Positions 1-12,746 of a stretch of 64,000 bases of DNA are shown here, piece after piece. How positions within the stretch are numbered: the stretch's first letter is position 1; every line of letters starts with the position of its first letter. The translations under genes and the position numbers were made by a program. Location of the stretch: the NCBI GenBank assembly GCA_025766275.1, contig JAFKAC010000034.1, positions 1 to 64,000 on the forward strand, in the 5' to 3' direction. This DNA comes from Lactarius indigo (Eukaryota; Basidiomycota; Agaricomycetes; Russulales; Russulaceae). Under the pieces are notes generated by a model that saw nothing but the letters and a program-made list of their open reading frames with translations, ran no database searches and had not been told where the DNA came from.

Positions 1-430
1 TATCTTTCAACCCCTTCACATTTGTATAGCCTTTCTATATCTATTCATTCTATGTGAATATTACCCTCAATCAAATAATGATCACGACCACTGATTCCAA
101 CTCCTGGTAGTAGGACTTATTACAATTTCATCCAAACTCTCTAAACATCTTATTGACTTGTTTCACAATCAACAGACCATCAAGCATACCCCCACATCCA
201 TTCACTGAGTTCCTTTTGTCGTCCCTTGTATATCCATATTCCCTGTACTTCCTGTCACTAATATGTGTTACTATGAGGCATGTTTCGACTTGTGTGTGCT
301 AAATCAAAAAGCGGACACCCCACTTCCAGCTGGTGCTGGTTGGACTATCAATTACGTCGGATTCTCCGACGTCGGCCGTGCCGGCTGAGTATGAATCACA
401 GAAGATTCTCACCGTCAGCTGGGGGTATCA
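1..430. other. AT-rich non-coding stretch
   Basis: I see no recognisable gene, RNA or repeat boundary here. The sequence is AT-rich, with short pyrimidine runs and one purine-rich spot near 420. It may be the decayed flank of the repetitive block that follows. Confidence 0.4.
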
Positions 431-3106
431 TTACATAAGCCACCGCTGATCATTATGTGCGTGCGGACCCCTGGCAGTGTACAGCAGGAGTCTTAGCAAA
501 CTCAGAGCTTCGCACAAGCATTCACCAGCCACACAACAATGTGCACAGGTTCCCTGATTCAGCCACGATGCCACCTTTCTTTGTAAAGGCAACCTCTTAT
601 ACAGCATCAATAGCAAGCGAGCTACGATCACACAGGCTCCCATGCCGAGCGTACACCTTTGTAACAACCAGCTGAGCTACAGACCGCGTTTCCCAGTTCC
701 ACAGCGACATGCACAACAGCAGCCATCAAGTTTTGTGAAGAGTATCCTGCATCAAGAGGTATCAAGCACAGCCCCGATTACAAGCACACCACAATCACGC
801 GGCAGCTCATTGGTCGCCCACAGATTGGTGGACATTGCTTATCAACAGTAGCGATTGCAGGTTCTGTGACAGCATGCTGATGAACAGCACACAGAAGTAG
901 CATACTCACAGTGGACTAAGAGGACTGTGGTGAGATAAGCTGGGTGGCTGGAAGCAGCACAGGGGTGTCAAGCAGAGTGAAGCAAAGTGGAAGTCTGGCA
1001 CACAGAGCAGTGAGGAACTGATGATACATTAGAGAGGAGGAGACATACCTGGCACACAGAGCAGTGAGGAACTGATGTGGACCAGGAGCATACAAGCCTA
1101 CTATTTATACTATACAGAGGAGTGACACTACTACAAGAGAAGTCATAGGGTCACACAGTACAAGGGACGTTGTTCTACATGTGGGACAAAGGAGTGTGTT
1201 AATGGAGAACAAGGAGCGCAAAACAAAGAGAGTCCAGACTAAGATGATATCATAGTGACATCACAATAAAGATAACGCTAGAAAGAGAACAAAGGAAAGA
1301 GTACAATGAAGAGTCCGGTGTAGTTCATATGATGTCATTGTACAGTGATGTCATAGAAGTCCTAGATTGTACAGATCAAATCAAATCTAATCTAAAGCGG
1401 TCCTAATTAATCTACAGCAGTCCATATCTGTAAGTCCGGTCCGTATGAGCCACTAAGTGCGCAAGGGTCACTTATCAACACATGCATGGAAGAATGCAAC
1501 ATGGCCCTTTCAAGAGCAGTACCCAGTGCGAAGAGGAACACAAGTGCGAGGTTCAGCAGCAGCAGCATGCGCACACAGACATCCACAGCCCATCGAAAGA
1601 TTGGCAATGACTATCAGTACACAGGACAGCACTTATGGTAACCACAGCAATGTGCACAGACATGTGTAGCATCAGCAATCGTTCACAGCAACTAGGGCCA
1701 GCACACGTACTACCAGCTATCCCATGCCATTGTACACATTCCCACAGGTCTTCCATCAACACTCATTGCCTGTCAAAGTCAGCACAAGTGTCTACAAATC
1801 CCACGATGACAGCGCCCCACCTTCACAAAGAGCAGTCTCACATCAGCTGCAGTGCTCTTTGGCTGTGCAGCAATGTGCAAGGAAGAACGCAACGCAATCT
1901 AGGTGGGATCTGTTTGGCAGAGACAAGAGCACAAAGCAAAGGCTCCAGTGGCAGTGCCATGTATGCGCAAATACTCATGGACACGTGGCAAAGTGCGCAG
2001 TACCAGCAGACCGGTAGCAATGCGTGCCGAAGAGGGTCACAAGTCCAGCAGCAGTGCCTGTGCAGGCATCACACAGATTGTCGCGGCTTGCCCAGTGGTG
2101 CAGACCAGCCCCAGGCGTTGACTCAAACATTTTCGATACCATGGAGAATGTCATGCATTGACAGTAGCGATTGCAGGTTCCACAACAGCATGCATGGAGG
2201 AATATGACATAGTTCTTACAAGAATGACCCCAAGCATGGCGAGGAACACAAACACAAGGGCCCAACTGCAGTGACAAAAGCACCATGTGCATGGATGTTC
2301 GTGTCATGCTCGAAGACTAAGGTTGGCCACCCACATGTGCAACGTCGCTTACAGGTTATGTGGAAAGGCATGCAGAAGGTTGCAACCAGTCCATCAAGAG
2401 TGACTCTCGGCACAAGAACAGTGCAAGAACTCAGCCTCGGCGATAACAGTTCGCATGTGCGGATGTCTGCGGCCCATCAAAAAATTGGCAACAACTAACA
2501 GTACATGTGACAGCACTTACAACACATGCGGTGATGTGTGTGGTACTTGCAGAGCGACTTAATCAAGAACGGCATGCACTGGGAGTACAAGTGGGGCAGC
2601 AACAGCGACACTTACTTGCAGATGCCCATGGCACAGCAAGAGTTCGGCGATAGCATACCGCACCTGTGGTGACGTTTACAGGGCATGCAGCAACATACAT
2701 GACACCAGTGGATCAGCAGCAACATACAGCAAGGAGTATTACCAGTCCGGTGGCAGCAACTGCACCAGCGTTGCATGTACATTTGCAGCTTGCACAGGAG
2801 TTCAGAGCAGTCTTAGGCATCAGTAGTCGTGTTTTCAAGTCTCACAAATGCATGTGCGACAAGAGCAACTTTGCAGTACCAAGAGCAGCAGTTCGGCTGA
2901 GTCCCTCAAGTGCAAGTGTATCAGTGACAGCACCACAATCACGCAACCTTTGGCGATTCGGCTGAGTGTCAAGGATGACACCATGTACCAGCACACACAT
3001 TTGCAACTCCCGCGACAGCACACCCAGCGAACACGATTCAGCCCAAGACATCAGTACTACTGCATGAGGCAGTCTCAAGCACACAAGATACATCCAAGGG
3101 GATGAC
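431..3106. repeat. Decayed CA/GCA-rich repetitive block
   Basis: There is no credible gene; the longest open frame (1635-2207, plus) has a composition-driven, low-complexity translation. Several phrases recur in diverged form. 'GATTGCAGGTTC..' followed by 'CAGCATGC' occurs near 853 and 2171. A phrase containing 'CCCATC(G)AAA(G)A-TTGGCAA' followed by 'CAGTACA..GACAGCACTTA' occurs near 1590 and 2475. This suggests an old long-period repeat or multiply duplicated element that has lost most CpG. No terminal repeats or coding motifs were found. Confidence 0.4.
995..1077 (+). repeat. 29-bp direct repeat, two copies
   Basis: An identical 29-bp segment beginning CTGGCACACAGAGCAG occurs at 995-1023 and again at 1049-1077, with 25 bp between. 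It is a local duplication inside the decayed block. No function is evident. Confidence 0.8.
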
Positions 3107-3266
3107 TGTTACTGACCCCTGTGCCACAAGCCGACCAAATTCCTGCGCACACTGGTGACTGAGGACAGTCAGGATCTCAGTTGGGAGTGGATAATACACC
3201 CAGCACATAGCTGGCCAGGTAAATTACTGTTTTTGGATCTGTCATCTTTTACTACCATCTTGCACT

Positions 3267-3367
3267 GCTCTGGCAGCCCGCACTTTCCCACACTTCAGCC
3301 AATATTGGGCACTTTTCCATCGCTCTGGCAGCCGACTTTCCCACGCTTCGGCCAATCTTGGGCATTG
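3267..3367 (+). repeat. Imperfect tandem duplication, period about 55 bp
   Basis: The phrase GCTCTGGCAGCC, then a stretch with ACTTTCCCAC and GCCAAT, then TTGGGCA, occurs at 3267 and again at 3322 with several substitutions. The rest of 3107-5300 shows no gene I can support; a TATATAAA-like site lies near 3455. Confidence 0.65.
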
Positions 3368-5319
3368 GCCCATTCCATTCCTTTTGCTTTGTGACCTCAC
3401 TTGGTTGCCCTCTAGGGTCTACTTTATATTTAGATCAATACCTCTGTTTCCATGTATATAAACATCCTGTAACTACCCCTTTCCCCCAGTTAATCTTAGT
3501 CTGCTTTCCCTCAGAGCTTAGAGCTCTGAGGGTCCCAGTTCCCTTTGCTCGCTGTGTTCCCCTAAGTGCTGCACCATTGCATGCCCTTCAGTGCTTTAGA
3601 GTGACGTTTCCCCCGAATCGGCCAACTGCTGTACAAAGTAGCAGGTCCCGTGAAGGCCTGCACAATCGGCAATGCAGCTTCACACCTCCCTGAACCCAGG
3701 GTAGCTCGGGTTGTTTTGGGCAGTGTCCTGACATGTAGAGACAACCTAGCTCATCAGCAGGTGGTGGTGCTGGAGAGAACCATGGCTGAGGGAGTTGACG
3801 GTGAGGGCAGTTGTCATGGGCTCTCCTTCTTGACTTACTTGACGGACCAAGGGTATGGGACCGTCTTCGATGCCCATTGGCGGATGCGTCTGGTAGTCTC
3901 TGTCCACAGGGAGGGGTTTGGTTAGATGACATAAAAATTTAGGACTCACAATCGGCAAGCCCACTTATATATGGACATTATGGCATCGCTTAGCTGGGTG
4001 GACCCAAACCATGACTTTGAAAACTCACAGCACTATGGAAACCCGTGCATGTATCAGGTGGGACATAGTGGGAGAGGCTAGGATGTGAGCGTGTGAGCAT
4101 GACAGCTGAGTTTGAGTGTCACGCTAGCCACAAACAAGCCTTGTTTGTTATTGGCACATCACAACTCTGCATCACAACTCCAACACTACCAATTTTGGAA
4201 TATCAAGTACCCTTTTTCCCAACTGTCTACTGGACTTCTTAGTGCGTTGCATATTCCAGCTATTCTTAAACCGATCACTAACACAGATCCTTATATTCTG
4301 ATCTACTTTTTTCTAGGTATTTTACCAGGTGCTGGCTTCCCACTTTGAACCACATCGAACCTTTTTTTATTCTAGGCTGCTGTGTGACACAAAACCATGG
4401 ATACTCTGTTGATGTTGTGCAGCAATGGGTGACTGCTTGGCTTCAGGTGAGTGCCTTGCGTATTTTCATAACTGGTACCTCGATCGCTCACTCAGATCCA
4501 TCTTTATGGGTATTTTACTGGGAAGTTTGGTCACTAGCAGATATTTTGCCGGGTGTGCTCTGGCTGGACTCAGAATTTCATGTTCAGCCATTATGGATGG
4601 CACATCAAACAAACTGTGTGCGCTCTGTTGGGTTTTTTGTGCACTCACAGTTGGCTTGAGTGCAGGTAAGTTCACTTTTACTTTTACTTTGTATTGTTTG
4701 TCTGACTAGTTTTTCTTGATGCCACGCTACTGCACAGGCGTACTTGGATGACACTGCCGTTCCTCAACTCCCGTCGCCAATCTACAAGTATTGTAGCCGC
4801 CATATTTTGACACCAAATCAATATAACTACCCTGCAATTTCTGTCGGCTGTCCATTTGATCACCATGACCAACCATTCAACTTTCAAAATACATGGTATA
4901 TGAACCCCCCCTCCTTACACATGTTGACCGTTCCCACCTCTAGGTACCCCTAGCTGTCCCACCATGAATTGACTTCACAGCGCCTCCAAAAGCAGCTGAT
5001 GTGAAGCATGCGGACAGTTCTTCATACACAAAGCTAGCCTCACCAAACACCTCCACAACAACTGCACCGCTGCTCACAATTGCTCAAGAGAACTTTGGAA
5101 GAATGGCCCTTCTAACATCAAAAAACTCAGAGTGTTGCTGTCATACTCCCGAAAGCAAGTATGTGAGGAGGTTCTGCCTCATGCTAGTGATGGCCACAGA
5201 CTACAGGCTGAGCAATCAGTTCCCCCCTCTGCAGATACTTGTGACTTTGAGTTGGCTCAGTTGGTATGTATACTACTTGTCATTAATTCAGATCTGGCTG
5301 ATACACATATTTCTTCCAG

Positions 5320-8300
5320 GATGTAGAGATTGGTGATGCTGTCTCGGTGTCAGCAGAGCCACTCTCTTCCCGACGGGTCCACTGGCCAACCTGGAAAGTC
5401 CTAGAGAATGCCCCAGTCAAACCCCCATTGTCTAGTGCTGCCAGCAACAATGGGTGATCATCTCCTATTGATGGCAACAAAAGACATGAGTCCCTTATTG
5501 AGAATGTCCCCCACTTCACTTTTGTGCCCGCAAATCGGTTTGGTCTTGTACAAGAATACCAACGATCTACGGCCGTCATCATCTCTGAAGATACACGAAA
5601 CCCCCTTGCCGTGGACCCCTCCCTATCTTGTCCAAAACCTGACAGGGAAGTCTCTGACATCATCTACCCTTATCCGAATATTAGTTCATTTTTATTCAAC
5701 CTCACCTGGAGGCAGATGCAGGGCATTGTCTCTTCCTCAGACTGGGCTTCCGTGGTCAAAGTGCTCCTTGATGAACGCTTTGAGAGTAAGAAACTGGACG
5801 GTGTTGACTTTGCAGCAATCGAAAGAGTGATAGCCATGGATATTCAGTCACCATGGGGTGGCAATGGATGGCGACGCAATACTATCATCATTGAGGTCCC
5901 AACTGGAAAAAAACCGACAGCAGCTTCACACCACATGGAGGCAAATGCACATGCATGCAGCCAACGATACGATGAGGTAGACCCTGATGGTGATCCCTTT
6001 CCTGCATACAAAGTCCCTGTCCACAACATCCGCACTCACTCTCTCATGCAAACCATGTTGGAAACTATTTAAGAGGGAAGAAATTCTGTGGAGCTGCACT
6101 GGTATGGCCATAAAGAAGTCTGGCAGCCACCCTATCGTGATACACCCCTGGAGCATGTCTGGGGAGAGCTATACTCCTCTGACACATTCCTGGCTGCTGA
6201 ACACGACCTTATTAGTGCCCATCTGGACTCAGTGCACCCTTGTGTCATAGCTGCATTCATGATATGGTCTGACTCCACATATCTCACACAATTCAGGCAA
6301 GCAAAGGCATGGCCGATTTACGCCTACTTTGGTAATCAGTCAAAGTATACTCAGTGCAAGCCTTCTACACATTCTGCTCAAGTGGTTGGTTATGTCCCTC
6401 TGGTGAGTGATCGTTTACTTTTTTTTTTTTAAAAAAAACACTGAAACTGTTCAGCTCCCCAACTCCTTTGCAGAGGAGGTACAAAGTCATGGCGTCTCAC
6501 CGACACCAGCACTCCTTGCCCACTGTCGTCACAAACTATTTCATGGGGTCTGGCGGCTCTTATTAGATGCTGAGTTCTGCAAAACTTATGAGCACAGCAT
6601 TACTGTTACCTGTGCTGACCATGTTGTCCGTCAAGTCTTTCCCCGAATATTCATGTACTCGGCCAATTACCCTGAAAAGTATGTAGCACAATAACTCAAA
6701 GCAACATCCCCATCGTGACTCCAGATACACAGAGTCTTGATTGCAACAATCTGTGATATGGGACGGTGCCCATGTTCACAGTGCATGATCAAGAAGGAAG
6801 AATTCCATGCTCTTGGAACAACAACTGATGCAGACTCTCATCGAACGAATATCAGACAGGACAATGAAACATTCCGAGCCACTGTACAAAAAGCATGCGA
6901 TAACATCTACCAAAGGGGTTATGCACTTGGCAGTGAGCCTAGTGTTGAGTGGCTCCTCAGAGAGCACTCTCTCATTCCGACATTGGTAAGTCATATTTTG
7001 GTGCGTAAGTGATTTCAAGCTAATTTCTACTCTAGAACATATTTTCCCACTCACTCAAGGAGTTCGACTTCGACATCTTCCGTACACTTGTCATTGATAT
7101 CATGCACAAGTTCAAACTGGGGGTTTGGAAAGCCCTACTCACCCATCTAGTTAGGATTCTGTATTCATGTGGTGCAAATATTGTGCAGGAATTCAATCAT
7201 CAGTGCATACTCTTTTTTTGACTGTGGCACTGCAGCACGTTCACCCCATAACAGCTTCCAGCAAATATCATCATTTGGTGCATCTACAATCCATTGATTC
7301 ACGCACAACATTGCAGACATAAAGAAACTTGCTGCCCAGGATTTTGAGGACATCCTTCAGGTGAGCTTGGCTTGCAGTGTAACCTGGTGTTGTTCTATCT
7401 ACTCACATGGGACGTGTTCCAGTGCTGCATCCCTTGCTTTGAAGGGTTACTGCCTGTGCCACACATTGACTCAGTTCTGAGTCTTCTATACCTCGTGTCG
7501 TATTGGCATTCCCTCACCAAGCTGTGGATCCATATAGAGACAACCCTCAAGGTTCTTGATAATGTCACAGTGCTTTTTGCAAAAGTGCTTTGCCACTTCA
7601 CGGAGGTGACTTGCCCATGTTTCAACACGGTTGAGACCAACCATGAGTACAATGCAAGACGCTGGGCGGCAGAACAGAGGATGTCTTGCCAATGTGCCAA
7701 TGCTGTGCTCTCTGCCAGCACTGGTGGGAAGCGGCCTAAGACCTTCAACCTATCAACGTATAAGCTACATGCGCTTGGGGACTATGTCGAAACTATCAAG
7801 ATGTTCGGTACTACTGACTTGTACAGTACCCAGATTGTGCGCTTCAAAGGCCTTGTATGCATTTGAAAAGCTACTAATGAATTTTCAATTTTGTCCCAAC
7901 AGGGTGAACTGGAGCATTGCAACATCAAGAGATGATACATGCACACTAATAAGCAATGTTTTATTGACCAAATGATTAATAGAGACGTGGTTGAACAGGT
8001 CCACGAATGGATGAATGACAAAATGGTTGCGGCTGAAGCTGAGGCAGAGACCCCTTGTGTCAACCCTCGTGTGAAGGACCTTCCCGGGAATTGGTATCAT
8101 TGCCCAGGATCAATCTAATAAATTGTACCTCCCACAGTTTCTCAACGAGCCCAAAAATGCCGTTGAACCTGCTTTTAAGGTAAGTACCAGGGTGCAGAAT
8201 GAGAATGTATTCCGATACTAACTAGCTACGCAAGGACTTTCATAACAGCCTGCTATCACACCTCCTAGCCTGTCATCTCCACCAGGTCACTGTCAGCAAC

Positions 8301-9073
8301 AAGCCCAAATATACAAGTACAGAGCTTGCGAATGTGAAGATCCAGCACAACACAATTCTCTCGCATGCGACCACAACATTCAACTACACAACATATGACA
8401 TAACCCAAGACTGCAACTCAATCAACTGCAACACATCACACCATGATGTCATGCTAAGGGCTTGCAATGATGCTCACCACCCCTTCTGGTATGCGTGGGT
8501 TTTGGGTATATACCATGCAAACATATATTTTGGTCCAAATTTCTGCAGTCAACCAGAACGTGTCGACTTCTTGTTCATATGATGGTTTGGACATGAACCC
8601 GACTGGCAAGGGGGACCTGGGACCTGTAGACTGGACAGGATCAGCTGGGTTCCAGAAAACAATCCGTCAGGTACATTTGGCTTCCTCAATCCAGCATGTG
8701 TGATTTTCAAGCTTGCCATTTGATACCAGCATTTTCCTGCGGAAAAATGACACAGTTACTGTCACCATCCCAGGCACGGGACTTTGTGACGGGAGATTGG
8801 GTCAATTACTATGTCTCAAGGTACATATGAACTTGAACTAATCCTTCAATATGTTTGCTAACGTATATACCACCCAGGTTCGTAGATAGAGACATGATGA
8901 TGCAATACCTTGGTTGGGGTATCGGTCACCACAACCCCCCTGATTTTGCTCATGAAGCAAATGCGCTTATTGCTTCAACATCTGACAGGGAACTTGACAA
9001 CCCAGCAAACGCCCAAACTGATCAAACGGAAATTGAAATCACCAAGGGGAATGAAATAGAGGATGGAGACTGA
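5320..9073 (+). pseudogene. Plavaka-type DNA transposase relic
   Basis: This reads as a decayed copy of the large transposase of Plavaka DNA transposons, which are multicopy in Agaricomycetes. From memory of the family, the colinear blocks are: an N-proximal YPYPN-x-SSF block (5665-5700); a central LYSSDTFL / FMIWSDSTYLTQF / AYFGNQSKY block (6160-6350); a YSANYPEK then GRCPCSQC cysteine block (6655-6780); a FEGLLPVPH block (7437-7470); TFNLSTYKLHALGDYV (7741-7790); a YTTYDI block (8375-8410); and FVDRDMMMQYLGWGIGHH (8879-8935). Likely introns with GT..AG borders lie at 6986-7035, 7361-7422 and 7855-7902. Breaks include an in-frame TGA at 7933-7935 after GELEHCNIKR and several frame changes. 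No terminal inverted repeats were located, so element ends are unknown. Assignment to Plavaka rather than a related CACTA-like group is from recall. Confidence 0.75.
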
Positions 9074-9089
9074 TCAAGCATTGGCTCAG

Positions 9090-9503
9090 TGTCACGCCAC
9101 TGCCGGGGCGTGCATTCATTCTGTAACTGATCCTGCCTGAGGCAAAGGACTCAGAGTTGGACCCCCACTGAGTGGATGGGCTCCTAAGTTCTGATACAAT
9201 TGCCACTGTCAACTGGACAGTGACAAAGGTCCTCTTGTTCAAGCACAAGAGCTAGGCTATAGAGAAGAGGGCTGTGATAGAGAAGAGAGGATTGTACTGA
9301 GGGACAAGACAGTAGATTGACAAAGCCAAAGCTAAGGAAATACAGGGCGTGTTACAGGGTTTATATAGCTAGTGTCTGGGATGCCAGCGAGGCAGTACAA
9401 ATGCCAGCACAGCGGATGCCAGCGAAGCAAATGCCAGCAGAATGAAGAAGTGAAGAAATGGAAAAGAAGGGAGAGAAGAGAAGGGTATAGGGCGTTTGTG
9501 ACA
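9090..9503 (-). repeat. Solo LTR, family B, perfect TSD
   Basis: The 414-bp segment begins TGTCACGCCACTG, ends GGCGTTTGTGACA, and is flanked on both sides by CTCAG (9085-9089 and 9504-9508). A diverged copy in the opposite orientation lies at 19866-20269. The TATATAA box reads forward on the minus strand, so this LTR points left. No internal element sequence is present, so it is a recombined solo LTR just past the end of the Plavaka coding relic. Confidence 0.9.
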
Positions 9504-10205
9504 CTCAGACAGTGCGGATGATGGCAGTGTTCACAGTGAGCTTGACGTAGCCATGTATGACTACTGAGTTTACATATTGAGTGTTGAATGCTGGGATGGA
9601 CAAAAATGACAATACTGGGGTATGCAAGTATGTACTTGATGGTGTTCGCACAAGCTTGAGAAGGTGGGATGGAGGCATAGTGTTGCCACCACCAGGCCTA
9701 GCCTGTATATGTCACAACAGTGCTGTAATTCCATTACAATCAACATCGCTGTGTACAAATGTTACAGGCAGAAAGAACATTACATATCGTGGCTGTGTAT
9801 AATATATTGTGGTTGTGTCAGTTGTACAGAATGAACGCAGTAGTCATTAGGGCACCATGGTGGAGCCCCAACCAGCGAGACCGGTCATAGGTGTTATGGT
9901 ATGGATGAAATACTTGTGAGGTAACACAGTTATTATAGTGGTATTGCAGCGCAAGTACAAAGATTGCACAGCTGTGAGGTCCGTCACGATCAACGTAATG
10001 CGTTACACTGTGCTATGACACTCTTGAGAAATTGGCGACAGTATTGTGTTTGGGTCACAAGTGTGCACAGACCATTATTAGCTAAGCATCCTATATATAT
10101 AAGGACTGCTGTTTCTGCCTTCACACTTCAGAGTTCCTTCTACCTCTGAAGTGTAAGTTCCTTCTTTCTACCTTACTTCTTTCACCTCTACTTGTCTGTT
10201 TCTAG
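9504..10205. other. Non-coding stretch, nothing recognised
   Basis: No coding block or known repeat is recognised. Near its end a 22-bp phrase beginning GAGTTCCTTCTACC is duplicated (about 10130 and 10225). A GTAAGT..TCTAG segment (about 10151-10205) looks like an intron belonging to the recombinase relic that follows. Confidence 0.4.
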
Positions 10206-11175
10206 GTGTGTAGTGATGGTATTAGAGTTCCTTCTACCTCTGAAGTAACTTGTCTGTCTCTAGCTGTTCAAGCTTATCCTTTGCTTGTTAGTTGTGCACT
10301 TCAACAGAACGTGCATCATCCCCTCACAAAGGCCAAATTCCTGGAAAGGATCAGAAAGGCAGCTCATGCAGCCGGTCTGGAGCCCCTACAAGGGCATGGC
10401 ATTTGAATCAGCTCACTCTCAAATACCTCCTTCGTGGGGTCCCTTTCAACGTCGTTAAAGCCATGGGGCGCTGGGCCAGCGACTCTTTCCTCCTTTACCT
10501 CAGAAAACACACTGTCATCATAGCTGTTACGCCCTAGCAGGGGCGTGGGTTCTAAAGGTTCTGAATCACACAAGTATCAAGCGAAGACCTCTGTTGTCTT
10601 ATTGCTATGAAATACAAGTGATAAAAGTGTGGCACAAGGTGCAGCACTACTCTGTAATGTAGGACTCCTCGTCCGAAGTGTCTGACACTTCTCTACACTT
10701 GATCTTGCTAGTGCACAGAGTATAACAGGTGTAACGCGTTGATATAGTTCAACTGCAAAGACTTCGAAGTGTCCTGGTTAGGGACTGAGGTAGGGGATGC
10801 ACAAGAAGAGAGGGATAAGGCGAGGTCACACCAAAGTACGGAGGCAAGGTTGCTAGATTGCAAACGAAGCCAAGTCTGGCTTCCTACGGTCTATGGTACA
10901 GGTTTATATAGGACAGGGTTCCAAACAACATGAACACAAGTCCACACAATATCAAAGAGACTACGGAGTAAACAGAAGTTCGGATCAAAGAAACAGCGCC
11001 ACTAGTAACAGTAGCTCCTTTGGTAACAAGGTATAGTACAGAAAGGGGAAGGCAGGGTGGAGACATACTGTGACTTAGGTCCGAAGCGTCGGATCATAAC
11101 AATAGCACCATACATCCAATCTGCCCCTGCCCTTCATGAAAATGTCATCCGATACACCATGCTGCCAGTGCACTA
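10206..11175 (+). pseudogene. Tyrosine-recombinase relic, split by a solo LTR
   Basis: The translation contains HPLTKAKFLERI, AGLEPLQGHGI, YLLRGVPFNVVKAMGRWASD and LLYLRKH. After the intervening LTR it continues with APYIQSAPALHEN and a final TAG (11173-11175). This matches the C-terminal catalytic part of the tyrosine recombinases (phage-integrase fold) carried by basidiomycete DIRS/Crypton-like elements; the Tyr in APYI is the likely nucleophile. Breaks are an in-frame TGA at 10404-10406, where the family normally has Arg, a one-base frameshift just after it, and the LTR at 10525-11101. Removing the LTR and one copy of the ATAGC duplication restores the frame exactly. The N-terminal half is not recognisable upstream. 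Confidence 0.75.
10525..11101 (-). repeat. Solo LTR, family E, perfect TSD
   Basis: The 577-bp segment begins TGTTACGCCCTAGC, ends CGGATCATAACA, and is flanked by ATAGC at 10520-10524 and 11102-11106. Its TATATAAA box (complement of 10907-10914) reads on the minus strand, so transcription would run leftward. A truncated relative of its left end is at 20518-20611. It interrupts the recombinase reading frame. Confidence 0.9.
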
Positions 11176-12746
11176 GTTGTACCAGCCTGGTTGCTGATGA
11201 CTTCCACAGGGTAAGCAAACCTCTCTATTGCTTCCTAACTAAGGGGTTCCAAGTCTTACTCGCTGCGTCATCGATTCCTTCAGGTTGGATGTCATGACCT
11301 CGCCTCAGCCACATGAACTCTCCTTTTCGATCGAGGAGCGCTTCAAGCTTTCACCCGATCTTTTACACATCATCTGTTGTCTCTCTGCTGAGCCCATTGT
11401 ACATAACTTCTACACATGAGTCCAGTGGTTTTGCCCAAGGGGTCGTGGAAGTGTAGTTAGATATAGGGGGTACAAAAATCTCATAAGGCCAATGGGGAAA
11501 GGGGGGTAGGTATTTACATAAGCGAGCGCCTATCCAAATATGGTATTACATTCTTGCACCTACTAAATACAGCAATTGGCTTGGTAATTCACTGCTACCT
11601 TTTGCTGTCTGGCCCCAACTCTCCCAGCCTGTCCTCAGGCTCTCCATCTTCAGTGATCTGAGTCTTGCCTCATTTTGACGCTCTCTTCTCTCCACCCCCA
11701 TCAACTACTCCTTTTCTCTCTCACAGACAATAGTAGACTTTTTCCTTTAGATTTCGGACTTTTGAGTGCAGTGAGCCTAATCTCTTGTGTTCCCCAATGT
11801 GTCCCAATTGCACGCGGCCTTAGAGATTTGAACCCAACACATTCCCAACTATGGCGGTTACCTCTGTGAGGTTTCGTACCATGCAGAAGCGTGCGCGACC
11901 ATTTGCAACCACCCTCATTCCATGGGCTCTGTAGCCCACCATTTCTGTTTCTGACCTGTCCGCACTTGTATGCGGCCCTAGCCCTTGTACAATGAGGTGT
12001 ACATGATCTCTGTGGGTCCATATACGACAGATCGTGCCCCGCGGAAGCCCGCACAACACCTGGCAATGCTTCAGACACCACCAAATCTTGCATGTGTTGC
12101 AAGACCATTTCCTCTTCAAACAATCTCTTTCATGTGTTAACTGTCCCATTTACCGATTCCATCACCAATTAATGCACTCTTCTCACCCATGCAGTCATGA
12201 GTACTAGTAGGAATAGATTAATGTATAAATTGTTCTTCACATTCGCCAGATTTGGCTAGAGTAGAGTTAGCGCCCCATAGGCGCTGGTAAATAAAAATCT
12301 GCCAAGGGTCCGCTATACCCCCCCTATGCTCCTAACCAGGGTATGGGTGCTTAAAATCCCGTGACCCCCTTGGTTTTGCCTACATAATACAGAACAATGT
12401 TATTGTCTCACCAGCAGCCCCGCCGTTCTGTGTTGCACCTCCTAAAATATACTCCGTGCTCTACTCCGCGCGACAAGGGACACTCATTGTAGAAGCTGAA
12501 CAGAGACTCACAAAGAATGAGGGTGTGGAGAGGTGGGTGAGGAATAGGATTTGACTTTTCACAGAGAACGGACAGTCCGGTCCGGTCTTGCCATGTTTGG
12601 GGATGCTGATTAAGCAGTGACTGATGGACAGAGCGGCACAGTGAGTGTGGCTTACTCAGTATTCAATACAACTCAAAGAGCACGTTGTGAAGATGTCATC
12701 TGCGGCGACCTCAAGAGACTCACTTGAGTCGATGGACAATATGTGA
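11176..12746. other. Intergenic stretch with weak minus-strand frames
   Basis: No gene can be supported. On the minus strand two overlapping frames (11701-12123 and 11820-12149) give partly plausible protein (VLQHMQDLVVSEALPG; DHVHLIVQGLG; GYRAHGMRVV). They could be one frameshifted gene fragment of unknown function, but no family was recognised. The remainder is non-coding, with short CT-rich stretches. Confidence 0.3.

Noticed and set aside
1635..2207. 190-codon open frame as a gene
   Set aside because: Low-complexity, composition-driven translation with no domain, lying in a decayed repetitive block with competing frames.
3107..3600. Possible LTR starting TGTTACTGACCCC after a purine run
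   Set aside because: No second copy, no matching 3' end and no ATGAC target duplication could be found.
11815..11880. tRNA-like T-arm (GGTTCAAATC on the minus strand)
   Set aside because: No matching acceptor stem, D-arm or anticodon arm can be formed around it.
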